Position numbers and translations under genes: made by a program. The notes beneath the pieces were generated by a model that was given only the letters and a program-made list of their open reading frames with translations, was not told the origin of the DNA and did no database searches. This document shows positions 20,472-30,029 of a stretch of DNA of 64,000 nt, piece after piece. The DNA lies in assembly GCA_025699005.1 (NCBI GenBank), contig JAILWI010000003.1, forward strand, positions 124,001 through 188,000. Reading direction: 5' to 3'. Each line of letters starts with the position of its first letter. Positions within the stretch are counted from its first letter, which is position 1. The stretch is from Chloroflexota bacterium. GTDB lineage: Bacteria > Chloroflexota > Limnocylindria > QHBO01.

Positions 20472-21770
20472 TCAATTGACCGTGAGCGCCTCGCTGGTCA
20501 ATTCGTAGGCACCGCGGTGATCCCCGACCTCGGCTCGCAGGTCGGCCCAGTCACGCAGGACCTCCCTCAGACGCGCCGGTGCGCGGCTGGTCCGGGCGAC
20601 GGCGGCCGCCTCGGCGAAGCGTGCCTCGGCTTCGTCGAGCCGATCGGCCGCGCGCAGGGCACGAGCCTCGGTGAGCATCGCCGCCAGCTGGACGATCTCG
20701 TTTCCGCTCCGTGCGGCGTAGTCCCTGGCACGTGCGGCAAGGGCCAGCGCGGCATCCGGATCGCCCGATGCCAGCGCCACCTGGGCCTCGGTGTCGGACA
20801 CGGCTGCCAGCCAGCGCTCGTCGCCCGTGGCCTCGATCTGGGATCGCGCGTCGGTCGCGAGCTCGCGGGCGCGCTCGACCTGCCCGGTCGCCAGGAAGGC
20901 GAGCGCGAGGTCGTTCTCGATGCGCGCGGACTCGAAGATCGCGCCGGCCGCTCGATACAGCGCCATGCCCTGGGTTCCGGCCCGGATGGCGGCCTCGAAA
21001 TCCCCGACCTCCCGATAGCCGATCGCGAGGTTGAACAGGAAGGCCGCGCGACGGCGATCGTCGAGATCGGTGGCGAGCCCGCGGGCCTCCTCGAGATAGG
21101 CGAGTGCCCGGGCCGAGTTGCCGGTGCGCGACTCCACCGCGGCGAGGGACGTGAGCAGCCGCATCTCGAAGTCAGGCTCGACCTGGAGGCCGCCGCGGAC
21201 CTGCTCGAGCAGCGCGGTCAACAGGCTGCGCGCATCCGGCTCGTTGTCCGACTGGTAGAGGCCGTACGCCAGCCAGTAGCGCGCCAGGGCAGCGTCCACG
21301 TCGCGCATGGCGTCGCTGTACAGCCGAGCGGCCTCGGATGCGGCGGCGATCGCCTCCTTGCCGCGGTCGAGGCGTGCCGACGCCTCGGCAAGGCCGCGAA
21401 GCAGATCGGCGCGTGAGCTCTCGTCGGGTTGGGCGTCGAGGAGATCGCGGTACCCGTCGAAGGCCCCCTGCCAATCTCCAGCCGCCAGCTTCATGTCGAC
21501 CTCGAGCCGCGTCCAGACGGGATGGGTCTCGTCGATGAAGTGGCTCGCGGGCAGCGACAGCCGTTCGGCGATGAAGTTCAGAGCGACCATCGAGGGTCGT
21601 GCAATGCCCGTCTCGAGCGCGCTCACGTACGCCTTGGTGTAGCGCTCCCCGGCGAGCTGCTGCTGGGTGAGCCCGCTCCGGTGCCGCGCCTCGCGAATTC
21701 GCTGGCCGATCCGGTGCGCGAGCTCACGGTCCTGGTCGGTGGCGTGGGCACTCGTCTTGGTCCGTGGCAT
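20472..21770 (-). CDS. XRE-type HTH transcriptional regulator with TPR array
   Basis: IGQRIREARHRSGLTQQQLAGERYTKAYVSALETGIARPSMVALNFIAERLSLP followed by TPR-like helical repeats to about 430 aa. Confidence 0.93.
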   Translation of the reverse strand: MPRTKTSAHATDQDRELAHRIGQRIREARHRSGLTQQQLAGERYTKAYVSALETGIARPSMVALNFIAERLSLPASHFIDETHPVWTRLEVDMKLAAGDWQGAFDGYRDLLDAQPDESSRADLLRGLAEASARLDRGKEAIAAASEAARLYSDAMRDVDAALARYWLAYGLYQSDNEPDARSLLTALLEQVRGGLQVEPDFEMRLLTSLAAVESRTGNSARALAYLEEARGLATDLDDRRRAAFLFNLAIGYREVGDFEAAIRAGTQGMALYRAAGAIFESARIENDLALAFLATGQVERARELATDARSQIEATGDERWLAAVSDTEAQVALASGDPDAALALAARARDYAARSGNEIVQLAAMLTEARALRAADRLDEAEARFAEAAAVARTSRAPARLREVLRDWADLRAEVGDHRGAYELTSEALTVN

Positions 21771-21945
21771 GGCGGGAGTCTACACCCGCTGGCAAGCACA
21801 ACTTGACTCGGGATTACCCCGATCGTACTGGCAGCCACGGGCATGCCGGGACCGATGGGTCATTGTCCGCTGGTTCCATCGGCGCGACGGTGGGTCGACC
21901 GTCCTCGAGATCGAGCGACGGGCGTACCCGACCAAGGAGGTTCCG

Positions 21946-22071
21946 ATGCGAACACGGCGAATGATCCGCTCCCTGGTGGTGGCCGGCACGGCGGCGGCGC
22001 TGAGCATCCTCAGCCTCGTCTCGACCGTGTTGGCCGCTTCCGGCGGTGGCGACTTCCCCCTCCGTCGCTGA
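21946..22071 (+). CDS. 41-aa secreted micro-peptide
   Basis: AAGGAGG RBS (21934-21940), 5-nt spacing; MRTRRMIRSLVVAGTAAALSILSLVSTVLAASGGGDFPLRR, signal-peptide-like with VLA|AS cleavage context; divergent from XRE-TPR. Confidence 0.6.
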   Translation: MRTRRMIRSLVVAGTAAALSILSLVSTVLAASGGGDFPLRR

Positions 22072-22101
22072 GCACCTGAATCCAGGTCCTCGCGACCCGA
22101 G

Positions 22102-22135
22102 AAACCCCTAGTGCCCGTGCTGGTAGTAGGGGTTT
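22102..22135. terminator. bidirectional hairpin between convergent genes
   Basis: AAACCCCTA ... TAGGGGTTT, 9-bp inverted repeat with A/T-rich flanks, overlapping the stop codon of the NfuA-like gene. Confidence 0.55.
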
Positions 22136-22701
22136 TCGCCTGCGTCGTGGTCGGTGACGTCGATGATCGCGGTCACCGATGGAACCGCGGCGCGCACCGC
22201 CGTCTCCACGCCCTGCTTCAGCGTGACGTTGACGGCCGCGCAGCCCTGGCATCCTCCGCCGAACCGCATGTAGGCCGTCCCGTCCTTCACGTCGACGAGG
22301 GTCACCTGTCCACCGTGTGAGCCGACGCCGGGATTGATCTGGCGGTCGATGACCTCCTGCACGGCGCGCGCGACCGGGTCCTGCCAGCCCTCGTTCGGGT
22401 TGTCGATGCGCAGCCCACCCCCGGTCACCGTCGGATCGAGCTCGATCGTGGCGCCGGCGAGGTCGGCGGCGCTGGCGGCGTCGACGACAACGGTCAGTCC
22501 ATCGGCCTCCACCGAGACGTCGCCATCGGCGCGCTCGCGCGGATCCTCGAGCGCGATCTCGTACCGGAAGCGGCGGCCCTCACGCGCCAGGACGCGGACG
22601 CGCACGACAGCCTCGGGGAAGTTGTTGAAGTCACGGACGCTGTCGATCTTGGAGCGGGCGTCCGGCGTGATGGAGAGCAACGGGTGGATCATCACGGCCA
22701 T
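22108..22701 (-). CDS. NifU C-terminal/NfuA-like Fe-S biogenesis protein
   Basis: VQEVIDRQINPGVGSHGGQVTLVDVKDGTAYMRFGGGCQGCAAVNVTLKQGVETAVRAAVPSVTAIIDVTDH (CxxC); N-terminal HesB-like domain. Confidence 0.93.
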   Translation of the reverse strand: MAVMIHPLLSITPDARSKIDSVRDFNNFPEAVVRVRVLAREGRRFRYEIALEDPRERADGDVSVEADGLTVVVDAASAADLAGATIELDPTVTGGGLRIDNPNEGWQDPVARAVQEVIDRQINPGVGSHGGQVTLVDVKDGTAYMRFGGGCQGCAAVNVTLKQGVETAVRAAVPSVTAIIDVTDHDAGENPYYQHGH

Positions 22702-22865
22702 GGTACCGCGGGCTCGAAATCCTGCACAGCGGGGCCTTCGATCAACCCGCGGCAACGCGGCCGTGAAGATTCGTTTGCACTCCGACACGAACGGCGTGGG
22801 AGGCATGTGCCCTGCCGCCGTCACCCGGAGACGACAACCACCCCTCCCACTGGAGACGAATCCCG

Positions 22866-23375
22866 ATGCACCACTCGCGACGACCGTACGGTCTCGCCGC
22901 CATCGCGCTCCTCGCGCTCGCAGCCTGCGCACCGGCCGGCACCGGCGCCGGCGACCCGCTCGACCCGTCGGCGCCCCCGGTCTCACCGATCGGCAGCGGC
23001 GCCGCCGATCACGAGGACGAGGTCGCTCCGCGCGTCTCGATCGACGACGTGCTCGCCGAACCCGAGGCGCACGTGGACGCCGACATCACGATCATGGAGA
23101 ACATCGACGAGGAGTACGTCGAGGATCGAGCGTTCCTGTTCAGCGGGACCGAGGTCCAGGGACAGCTGCTCGTCGTCCTCGCCGACGGAGCAACCATCGA
23201 GAAGACGATCCAGCCGGACCGGGTCGTCGCCGTCACCGGGCGCATCATTCCGTTCACGACCGAGCGGATGGAGGCTGCCGGCCTCGACCTCACCGTCGAC
23301 GACGAAGCCGTGTCCCGCTACGGCGGCAACGCGGTCCTCGTGGCGACGCACGTGGCCGATCCACTGGCGACCTGA
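22866..23375 (+). CDS. hypothetical lipoprotein
   Basis: MHHSRRPYGLAAIALLALAACAPAG lipobox; OB-like VDADITIMENIDEEYVEDRAFLFSG. Confidence 0.75.
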   Translation: MHHSRRPYGLAAIALLALAACAPAGTGAGDPLDPSAPPVSPIGSGAADHEDEVAPRVSIDDVLAEPEAHVDADITIMENIDEEYVEDRAFLFSGTEVQGQLLVVLADGATIEKTIQPDRVVAVTGRIIPFTTERMEAAGLDLTVDDEAVSRYGGNAVLVATHVADPLAT

Positions 23376-23395
23376 CCCGCGCCGCAGCCTGGTGG

Positions 23396-26026
23396 TCAGC
23401 CGAGCGGCGGCAGCTCCTGCTCGTCTCTGAGCACCGGCGCGAAGCGGTCGCCTCCCTCGGCGAGCCGGGCCGTCGCGTCCCGGATCGTCCAGCGGTCGGG
23501 GCGAAGCTCCGGGTCCTCCAGCTCGTCCCAATCGATCGGCATGCTCACCGGAGCGCCGGGGGCGGGCCGCGGGCTGTAGGGGGCCACGAGCGTCTTGTTG
23601 ATCGCGTTCTGGGTGAAGTCGAGCCGCGCCTTGCCCTTGCGCGCGCGTTTCGCCCACTCCCAGCTCACGAGGTCCGGCACCGTCGCGCCGACCGCGCGTG
23701 ACAGGCCCTCGACCCAGTCGCGGGTCTCGTCGAAGCCCGGACCCGGCACGATCCGGACCCAGATCTGGATGCCGCGCTTACCGGTCACCTTGGGGTACCC
23801 GCGCACGCCGAGATGGCCGAGGGCCGTTCGGTACAGCCGTGCGAGCGCGACGACCTCGTCCCACGTCGTGTCGGGCCCCGGGTCGATGTCGATCAGCGCG
23901 TATGACGGGCGATCGGGCGCGGTGATCGGCGAGGTCCAGGGGTGCATCTCGATCGCCGCCTCCTGCGCCAGCCACAGGAGCGTGGCCGGCTCCTCGACGA
24001 CCGGGTAGTCCTTCGGGCCTTCCTCTCGGTGGTGGTAGGTCCAGCGATGCACCCACTCCGGGGCGTGACCGGGGAGGTCCTTCTGCCAGAAGCCCTTCTG
24101 CTCGATCCCGTTCGGGAAGCGCTGGACCGTCAACCCGCGGTCGGCGAGGTACGGGACGAGCGTCGGGCCGATGAGGAGGTGGTATCCGAGGAGGTCGCGT
24201 TTCGTGATCGGCCCGTCGCCGTCGCGGCCGGGGAAGAGCGGCTTGTCGAGGTTCGTCACGCGTACCTCGCGCCCCGCGGCGAACCACGTTCCCTCCCGCT
24301 TCAGCGCCTCGAGCTGCTCGAGAGCCGCCTCGAGGCCGTCGGCCGGTCCCCCGTCTCCCCGAGGCGTCACCGGTGACGGGGGCGCGGCCGATTCGGCCTC
24401 GGCCACCGCGGTCGTCGTGCGGACGCTGCGCTCGCGCCGCACGGATGTCGGCGATCGGCCGATCTCGATGCCCTTGAATGCCGCCTGACGCAGAAGGTCG
24501 TCCGCGGTCCAGTCGGCGAACTCGACCCGAATCACTAGCTTCGGCTCGACCCAGTGCGCCCCCTTCAGCCGCGGGACGGGATCGAGCGCCGATGCGTCCC
24601 GGGCCAGCTCGTCGAGCCTGGCTCGCAGCTCGCGCCGCGTGCGAGTGTCGATCCCGCTGCCGACCTGCCCGGCGTGAACCCAGCGGTCACCGCTCCGCAC
24701 CGCGACGATGAGCGACCCGAGGTCCCGGTGGCTCCCCTGCCCCTCCAGCCAGCCGACGACGACCACTTCCTGCTCACGGCGCAGCTTGATCTTCAGCCAG
24801 CTCCGCGAACGCCGACCCGGCTCATAGACCGAGCGGCGGAGCTTCGCGACGATGCCCTCGAGCTCCTGGGCCCGTGCGGCCTCGGTGAACGCCTTCCCAT
24901 CTGCTTCGACGTGACTGGCGTAACGCACCCGCGGATGGGCACGCAGGCGCGAGCGCAGCAGCCGCTTCCGTTCGACGAGCGGGACGTCGAGGAGTGATCG
25001 GCCGTCGAGGTGGAGCAGGTCGAACGCCTGGTACACGACCGGCGCCGGAGGGCCGGGCCGCTTCGAACCCGCCGCTCGCCCGGTGCGGATGCCGGTCCGG
25101 TCCTGGAGCAGGCTGAAGCTCGGTCGCCCCTCGTCGTCGAGTGCGACGACCTCACCGTCCACGATGGCGTCACGCGCGTCGATCCACGGCGCGTCGCCGG
25201 CCAGGTCCGGGAAGTAGCGGGCCGCGTCCTGCTGGTTGCGGGTCCACAGCTTCGCCTTGCCGTCACGGACCACCGCCTCGACGCGATAGCCATCCCACTT
25301 GATTTCGAACAGCCAGTCGGGGTCATCGAACGGCGCATCGGCGAGGGTCGCGCGCATCGGCGAGATGAAGGTGGGCATCGGCTCAACACGGGCAGCCGAC
25401 AGGTCGACCTCGCCGACCGGTGCGGGCATCGTGGCCTCGAACCGGGGGTCCGCGCCGTCGCGGACCTCGTCGTTCGTGCGACCCGTCTTCACGCTCCGCG
25501 GGTGATCCTCGGCGTCCCAGCCGTCGACCGCCGCCCCATCGCGCTTGTGGATGAGCAGCCACTGCTCGCGGTCGTCACTTCCGCCTCGACCGCGGCCATC
25601 GGTGCGCACGATCGTGAAGCGGCCGCGCACCTTCTCGCCGTGCATCTCGAACTTGATCTCGCCGGCCCGCAGAGCCTTGGCCGGATCCGGCGTTTCGGCC
25701 TCGGGCTCGTAGGTTCCCCAGTCCCAGACGATGACGTCGCCACCTCCGTACTCGTCCTTCGGGATCACGCCCTCGAAGTCGAAGTATTCGATCGGGTGGT
25801 CCTCGGTGCGCATGGCGAGCCGCCGCGCGGCCGGATCGAGCGTGGGGCCCTTCGGGACGGCCCAGCTGACGAGCACGCCGCCGATCTCGAGGCGGACGTC
25901 GTAGTGCAGCGCCGTCGCACGGTGGCGCTGGATCGTGAAGCGCCCGCTGCGCTCGACAAGCTCCCCCGGCGCCGGTTCCGGCGTGGCCGCGAAGTCACGC
26001 TTGCGCCGATACTCGTCGAGCGGCAT
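23396..26026 (-). CDS. ligD: multifunctional ATP-dependent DNA ligase D, domain order PE-LIG-POL
   Basis: PE: FTIQRHRATALHYDVRLEIGGVLVSWAVPKGPTLDP; LIG: LFEIKWDGYRVEAVV (KxDGxR); POL: NLDKPLFPG...SYALIDIDPGPDTTWDEVV...RVVGKRGIQIW-like VTGKRGIQIWVRI. Confidence 0.97.
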   Translation of the reverse strand: MPLDEYRRKRDFAATPEPAPGELVERSGRFTIQRHRATALHYDVRLEIGGVLVSWAVPKGPTLDPAARRLAMRTEDHPIEYFDFEGVIPKDEYGGGDVIVWDWGTYEPEAETPDPAKALRAGEIKFEMHGEKVRGRFTIVRTDGRGRGGSDDREQWLLIHKRDGAAVDGWDAEDHPRSVKTGRTNDEVRDGADPRFEATMPAPVGEVDLSAARVEPMPTFISPMRATLADAPFDDPDWLFEIKWDGYRVEAVVRDGKAKLWTRNQQDAARYFPDLAGDAPWIDARDAIVDGEVVALDDEGRPSFSLLQDRTGIRTGRAAGSKRPGPPAPVVYQAFDLLHLDGRSLLDVPLVERKRLLRSRLRAHPRVRYASHVEADGKAFTEAARAQELEGIVAKLRRSVYEPGRRSRSWLKIKLRREQEVVVVGWLEGQGSHRDLGSLIVAVRSGDRWVHAGQVGSGIDTRTRRELRARLDELARDASALDPVPRLKGAHWVEPKLVIRVEFADWTADDLLRQAAFKGIEIGRSPTSVRRERSVRTTTAVAEAESAAPPSPVTPRGDGGPADGLEAALEQLEALKREGTWFAAGREVRVTNLDKPLFPGRDGDGPITKRDLLGYHLLIGPTLVPYLADRGLTVQRFPNGIEQKGFWQKDLPGHAPEWVHRWTYHHREEGPKDYPVVEEPATLLWLAQEAAIEMHPWTSPITAPDRPSYALIDIDPGPDTTWDEVVALARLYRTALGHLGVRGYPKVTGKRGIQIWVRIVPGPGFDETRDWVEGLSRAVGATVPDLVSWEWAKRARKGKARLDFTQNAINKTLVAPYSPRPAPGAPVSMPIDWDELEDPELRPDRWTIRDATARLAEGGDRFAPVLRDEQELPPLG

Positions 26027-26029
26027 CCC

Positions 26030-26692
26030 TCAGGCCGGGAGCTCGAAGGCGTCGAGCGTGTCGAGCACGTCGGCCGCACCGGCCTCGCGAAGCGCGTCGG
26101 CGTCGACGGCGGCGCCGGCCAGGACACCGATCGGTCGCATGCCCGCCGCGACCGATGCCCGCATGTCCCACGTCGAGTCGCCCACGTACCAGCAGCGTGC
26201 AGGATCCACGCCGAGCTCGCGCGCGGCGAGGAGCAAGAGATCCGGTGCCGGCTTGGCGTGCTCGACGTGGCTGCCGTCCACGATCCGTGGCTCCTCTGAC
26301 AGCTCCAGTGCGGCGAGCGAGGCGGCCACCTGCTCGCGTCGAGAGGAGGTCGCGATCGCCCACGTGATGCCCTCGCGCGTCAGCTCGGCCAGCCGCTCGC
26401 GCGCCCCCGGTAACGCCCGGGGGTCGCGATTGCGCTCGTCGAACAGCTCGCCGCTCCGATGGTCGATGGCCTCGGCGAGCTCGTCGTCGATCTCGCGGCC
26501 GGCGGCCGCCGCTCCCTCGCGCGCCAAACGACGTCCATCGATGCCGATCATCGGCGCCACGCCAGCCTGGGTGGCCGGGATCCCGTGCTCCTCGAAGACG
26601 GCGACCCAGGCGTCGATCCTCGCGGGCACGGTGTCCACGAGGGTGCCGTCCAGGTCGAAGAGGATGGCATCGGGGCGAGGTGGCTTTGGCAT
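26030..26692 (-). CDS. HAD-superfamily hydrolase (phosphatase)
   Basis: AILFDLDGTLVDTVPARIDAW...ATSSRREQV...KPAPDLLLLAARELGVDPARCWYVGDSTWDM. Confidence 0.92.
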   Translation of the reverse strand: MPKPPRPDAILFDLDGTLVDTVPARIDAWVAVFEEHGIPATQAGVAPMIGIDGRRLAREGAAAAGREIDDELAEAIDHRSGELFDERNRDPRALPGARERLAELTREGITWAIATSSRREQVAASLAALELSEEPRIVDGSHVEHAKPAPDLLLLAARELGVDPARCWYVGDSTWDMRASVAAGMRPIGVLAGAAVDADALREAGAADVLDTLDAFELPA

Positions 26693-26712
26693 GGTCGTAC
26701 GATACCGGGCCA

Positions 26713-27318
26713 ATGACGACGCCGATCGACCCGACGACCCTGGACCCGGATCCCATCCGGCAGCTCGAGCAGTGGCTGGCCGATGCCGAGACGGCGGGGG
26801 TGCCGCTGCCCAACGCGTTCGCCCTGGCGACGGCCGATGACCAGGGCGCGCCGTCCGTCCGCTACGTCCTGCTGCGCGGCCTCGACGCCGATGGCCTGCG
26901 GTACTTCACCTACCGCGGGAGCCGGAAGGGCCGTGACGTGGCGATCAACCCGTGGGCCGCGGGCGCCTTCTGGTGGCCGACGCTCGACCGCCAGGTGCGC
27001 GTCAGCGGCTCGGTGCGCCTTCTCTCCGACGACGAGTCACTCGCCTACTGGCGCACTCGCCCGCGCGGAAGCCAGCTGTCCGCCAGCATCTCGATGCAGG
27101 GCCAGGAGGTGGCGACACGAGCCGAGCTCGAGGCCAGGGTCGCCGAGCTCGCGGCCACGGCACCCGAGGAGCTGCCGCTGCCGCCGATGTGGGGCGGGTA
27201 TCTCATCGTGCCGCGGACGATCGAGTTCTGGGTGAGCCGATCGGACCGGCTCCACGACCGGGTCGAGTACCGCCGTGGCGGCGACGGAACCTGGAACCGC
27301 CGGCGCCTCCAGCCCTAG
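26713..27318 (+). CDS. pdxH: pyridoxamine 5'-phosphate oxidase
   Basis: PNAFALATADDQGAPSVRYVLLRGLDADGLRYFTYRGSRKGRDVAINPWAAGAFWWPTLDRQVRVSG...WGGYLIVPRTIEFWVSRSDRLHDRVEYRR. Confidence 0.94.
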   Translation: MTTPIDPTTLDPDPIRQLEQWLADAETAGVPLPNAFALATADDQGAPSVRYVLLRGLDADGLRYFTYRGSRKGRDVAINPWAAGAFWWPTLDRQVRVSGSVRLLSDDESLAYWRTRPRGSQLSASISMQGQEVATRAELEARVAELAATAPEELPLPPMWGGYLIVPRTIEFWVSRSDRLHDRVEYRRGGDGTWNRRRLQP

Positions 27319-27734
27319 CCCGCCGCGGAATCCTCCGGCGGGAGCTCGTCCTCGCCCTCCTCGGGCAGCTCGACGATCACGGACGCGTGGCGCGGAGAGC
27401 GGTTGTAGGCGACCGCCAGCAGCGCCCCGATGAGACCGCCGATCACGCCGGCGATCGACGCCACGACGAAGGCCGTGAGCGGGATGACGAGGTACCAGGT
27501 CGTGCTGATCCAGCGCAGCGCATCGAGCTGGTCGCCGAGGGGCAGCAGCGTGCGGGCCACCCCCAGCGTGAACGCGAGGTCGCGCTGCCAGCCGAGCATC
27601 GACCCGGCGAGCCAGGCCAGCAGCGCGCCGATGATCGCGCCCAGCACGAGCCCGAGCGTGGCCCCCACCCACCAGCCGGCGCCGAACGAGGCGCGAACCG
27701 ATACGCCGGCGAGCCGGCCACGCACGTGTCTCAT
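27315..27734 (-). CDS. hypothetical membrane protein
   Basis: Glycine-rich TM helices, acidic C-terminus. Confidence 0.7.
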   Translation of the reverse strand: MRHVRGRLAGVSVRASFGAGWWVGATLGLVLGAIIGALLAWLAGSMLGWQRDLAFTLGVARTLLPLGDQLDALRWISTTWYLVIPLTAFVVASIAGVIGGLIGALLAVAYNRSPRHASVIVELPEEGEDELPPEDSAAG

Positions 27735-29983
27735 CGCGTCCTCGGGACGGCGCGACCGCCGCGCCAGGCAAGGACGAGGACGGCGGTGCCCAGGGTCACG
27801 ACGGTGAATCCCACCGCATAGGCGAGGTAGAGGGCGAGCGTCCACTCCCCGACCGTGGCGACAGGCGCCACGCGCGCCCGGTCGAGGTCCGGCTCGAGGG
27901 CCAGGGCATCACCGCGTCCGGCGGGGGCGCTGAACGCGTCGACGGCGACCTCACCGGCCGGGCGCAGCGTCCCGTCCGGCCGGTACAGGCCGAAGTCCTC
28001 GACGCCGATGCCGGCGATCTGCGTCGCGAAATCCCGAAGCGTCCACCACGTGGCTCCGGCGACGAAGCCGTACGGGCGGTCGCCCCGCAGCCGCTCGATA
28101 GCCTCGTACGTATCGGCGAAGATCACCCGCTGACGCTCCTCGTCCCACGCTTCGTCGGCCCATCGGCCGAACTCGAGGATCATGATCGGTTTGCCCGGGT
28201 TCGCGTCGCGTGCGGCGAACAACGCCGGGCCGGTGTCGGTCGACGGCTCGTCGCCGTAGAAGACCCCGTGGTAGAACGTGAAGCCTGCCACGTCGAGGGC
28301 GTCGTGTGTCGGGTCGTCCGGCGCCCAGCCGTAGGCGACCTGGGCGGTGAGGCGCGTCCCATCGATCTCGCGATCCACCTCGTGCATGACGCGCATCGCA
28401 TCGGCGCGCTCCTCGCCACCGGTCGACTCGTTCGCGAAGCCGTGGAAGAGGACCGAAGGCCGGTTCATGTCGCGAAGCGCCATCTCGCGCAGCATCTGCT
28501 GGGGTATGCCGCGCCCGAGGGTCCGCTCGAAGACGAGCGGTGTCGCGTGATAGAGCGGCACCTCCTCCCACACCGCGAAGCCAAGGCGGTCCGCGAGCAT
28601 GAGCGTCACCGGATCGCCGGGCTCGTGTCCGGTCCGCAGCAGATCGGCCCCCACATCGGAGGCCTGGCGGAGCTTCGCGAGGATCTCCTCCGGCTCCTGG
28701 GCCGGGGTGCCGGTCACCAGCTCGCCGTCAGGCCCGAACTCGAGCGTCTCCGGGTGGACTCCGACACCCCGGAAGAAGACCGGTTCGCCATTGAGGAGCA
28801 CGTGCGGCCCGGTCGGGTCGACGCCGACATGACGAATGCCGAACGTCGTCCACAGCTCGTCGCGGTCGCGGCCCTCGCGCGCGTCGAGCGGCGGGTCACC
28901 GGCGATGAGCTGGAGGCGCAGGACGTAGAGCGAGGGCACCGCGGGCGTCCAGGCATCGGCCTGACCGAACTGGAGGGAGAGCGTGGCCTCGGCCAGGCCG
29001 CCCCGGCCGGGGAAGTCGACCTGCTGCGCGATCTCCGCCAGTGGCTCGCCGAAGTCCGCGACGAGCGTGCGCGGATCGGGATCGAGCAGGTTCTCGTCGT
29101 CGACGGATGCCGCCAGGATCGTGGCCCGGAGTGTGGCCGTACCGTCCATGGGCACGACCTCCGGGACCCCGACGTCGCCCCGTGAGCCGGCCACGTGCGG
29201 GGCGTTGGCCATGAGCACGGTCACGTCCACCGCATCCAGGTGAGTGACGACGTCGGCGCGGACGACGTGGGACGGTGCCGATGCCTCGAGCCAGACGGAG
29301 CCGGTCAGGCCGCCATAGTTCCACCAGTCGATGAGGCCCCACGGCACGACGTCGCTGCGTGTGCCGAGCGGGATCGTGTGAACGCGGACGGCGAGCACGT
29401 TCTCCGCGCCGAGCTCGAGTGCCGGCCCGGCGTCGAAGGCGAACGGCGTGGTCCCGCCCTCGTGGTACCCGAGCCATCGGCCGTTGAGCCACACGTCCGC
29501 GACGTAGTTCGCCGATGCGAAGCGCAGCGTCACCGCGCGGCCCGCCCAGGAATCCGGGACGTCGAACGTCCGCCGATACCACGCGCCGCCTTCCACGCCG
29601 TCCGGCGGAGGGTTCGTCGTCCCGGGCACCGCGAGCGTCTCCCACGCGGCATCATCGAAGTCCGGCAGATGTCGCTCCCCCGCCTCCGCCTCGATGGCGG
29701 CGAGCGACGCGTCCCGGGCCTGCATCGTCAGCCTCTGGTCAAGGTCGGTTCGCTCGACCCGCCATGCGCCGTCGAGGTCGATCCGGGGACGCGGCTGCCA
29801 GTCGAACGTCGGGACCGGGATCCCGTTCTGCATCGCGATCGACGCGCCGGCATGGTCCTCGAGCGTGAGCGTGGGAGCGAGCGTCCCGGCCACACTCTGA
29901 GGCAGGCAAGCGGCCAGGACCAGCCCGATGGCGATCACCGGCGCGAGGCCGGATCGAGGGTTCGCGCGACGCATCGGCCGCAT
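27731..29983 (-). CDS. secreted glycoside hydrolase family 2 (beta-galactosidase/glucuronidase-like), C-terminal TM anchor
   Basis: Lipobox-like LVLAACLP; GGAWYRRTFDVPDSWAGRAVTLRFASANYVADVWLNGRWLGYHEGGTTPFAFD; DLLRTGHEPGDP; HGFANES; MILEFGRWADE; C-terminal hydrophobic helix plus Arg. Confidence 0.9.
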   Translation of the reverse strand: MRPMRRANPRSGLAPVIAIGLVLAACLPQSVAGTLAPTLTLEDHAGASIAMQNGIPVPTFDWQPRPRIDLDGAWRVERTDLDQRLTMQARDASLAAIEAEAGERHLPDFDDAAWETLAVPGTTNPPPDGVEGGAWYRRTFDVPDSWAGRAVTLRFASANYVADVWLNGRWLGYHEGGTTPFAFDAGPALELGAENVLAVRVHTIPLGTRSDVVPWGLIDWWNYGGLTGSVWLEASAPSHVVRADVVTHLDAVDVTVLMANAPHVAGSRGDVGVPEVVPMDGTATLRATILAASVDDENLLDPDPRTLVADFGEPLAEIAQQVDFPGRGGLAEATLSLQFGQADAWTPAVPSLYVLRLQLIAGDPPLDAREGRDRDELWTTFGIRHVGVDPTGPHVLLNGEPVFFRGVGVHPETLEFGPDGELVTGTPAQEPEEILAKLRQASDVGADLLRTGHEPGDPVTLMLADRLGFAVWEEVPLYHATPLVFERTLGRGIPQQMLREMALRDMNRPSVLFHGFANESTGGEERADAMRVMHEVDREIDGTRLTAQVAYGWAPDDPTHDALDVAGFTFYHGVFYGDEPSTDTGPALFAARDANPGKPIMILEFGRWADEAWDEERQRVIFADTYEAIERLRGDRPYGFVAGATWWTLRDFATQIAGIGVEDFGLYRPDGTLRPAGEVAVDAFSAPAGRGDALALEPDLDRARVAPVATVGEWTLALYLAYAVGFTVVTLGTAVLVLAWRGGRAVPRTR

Positions 29984-30029
29984 CATGGCAGCGCTCGCCG
30001 GACCGTGCAGTCGGTGCATACTCCCCGGC

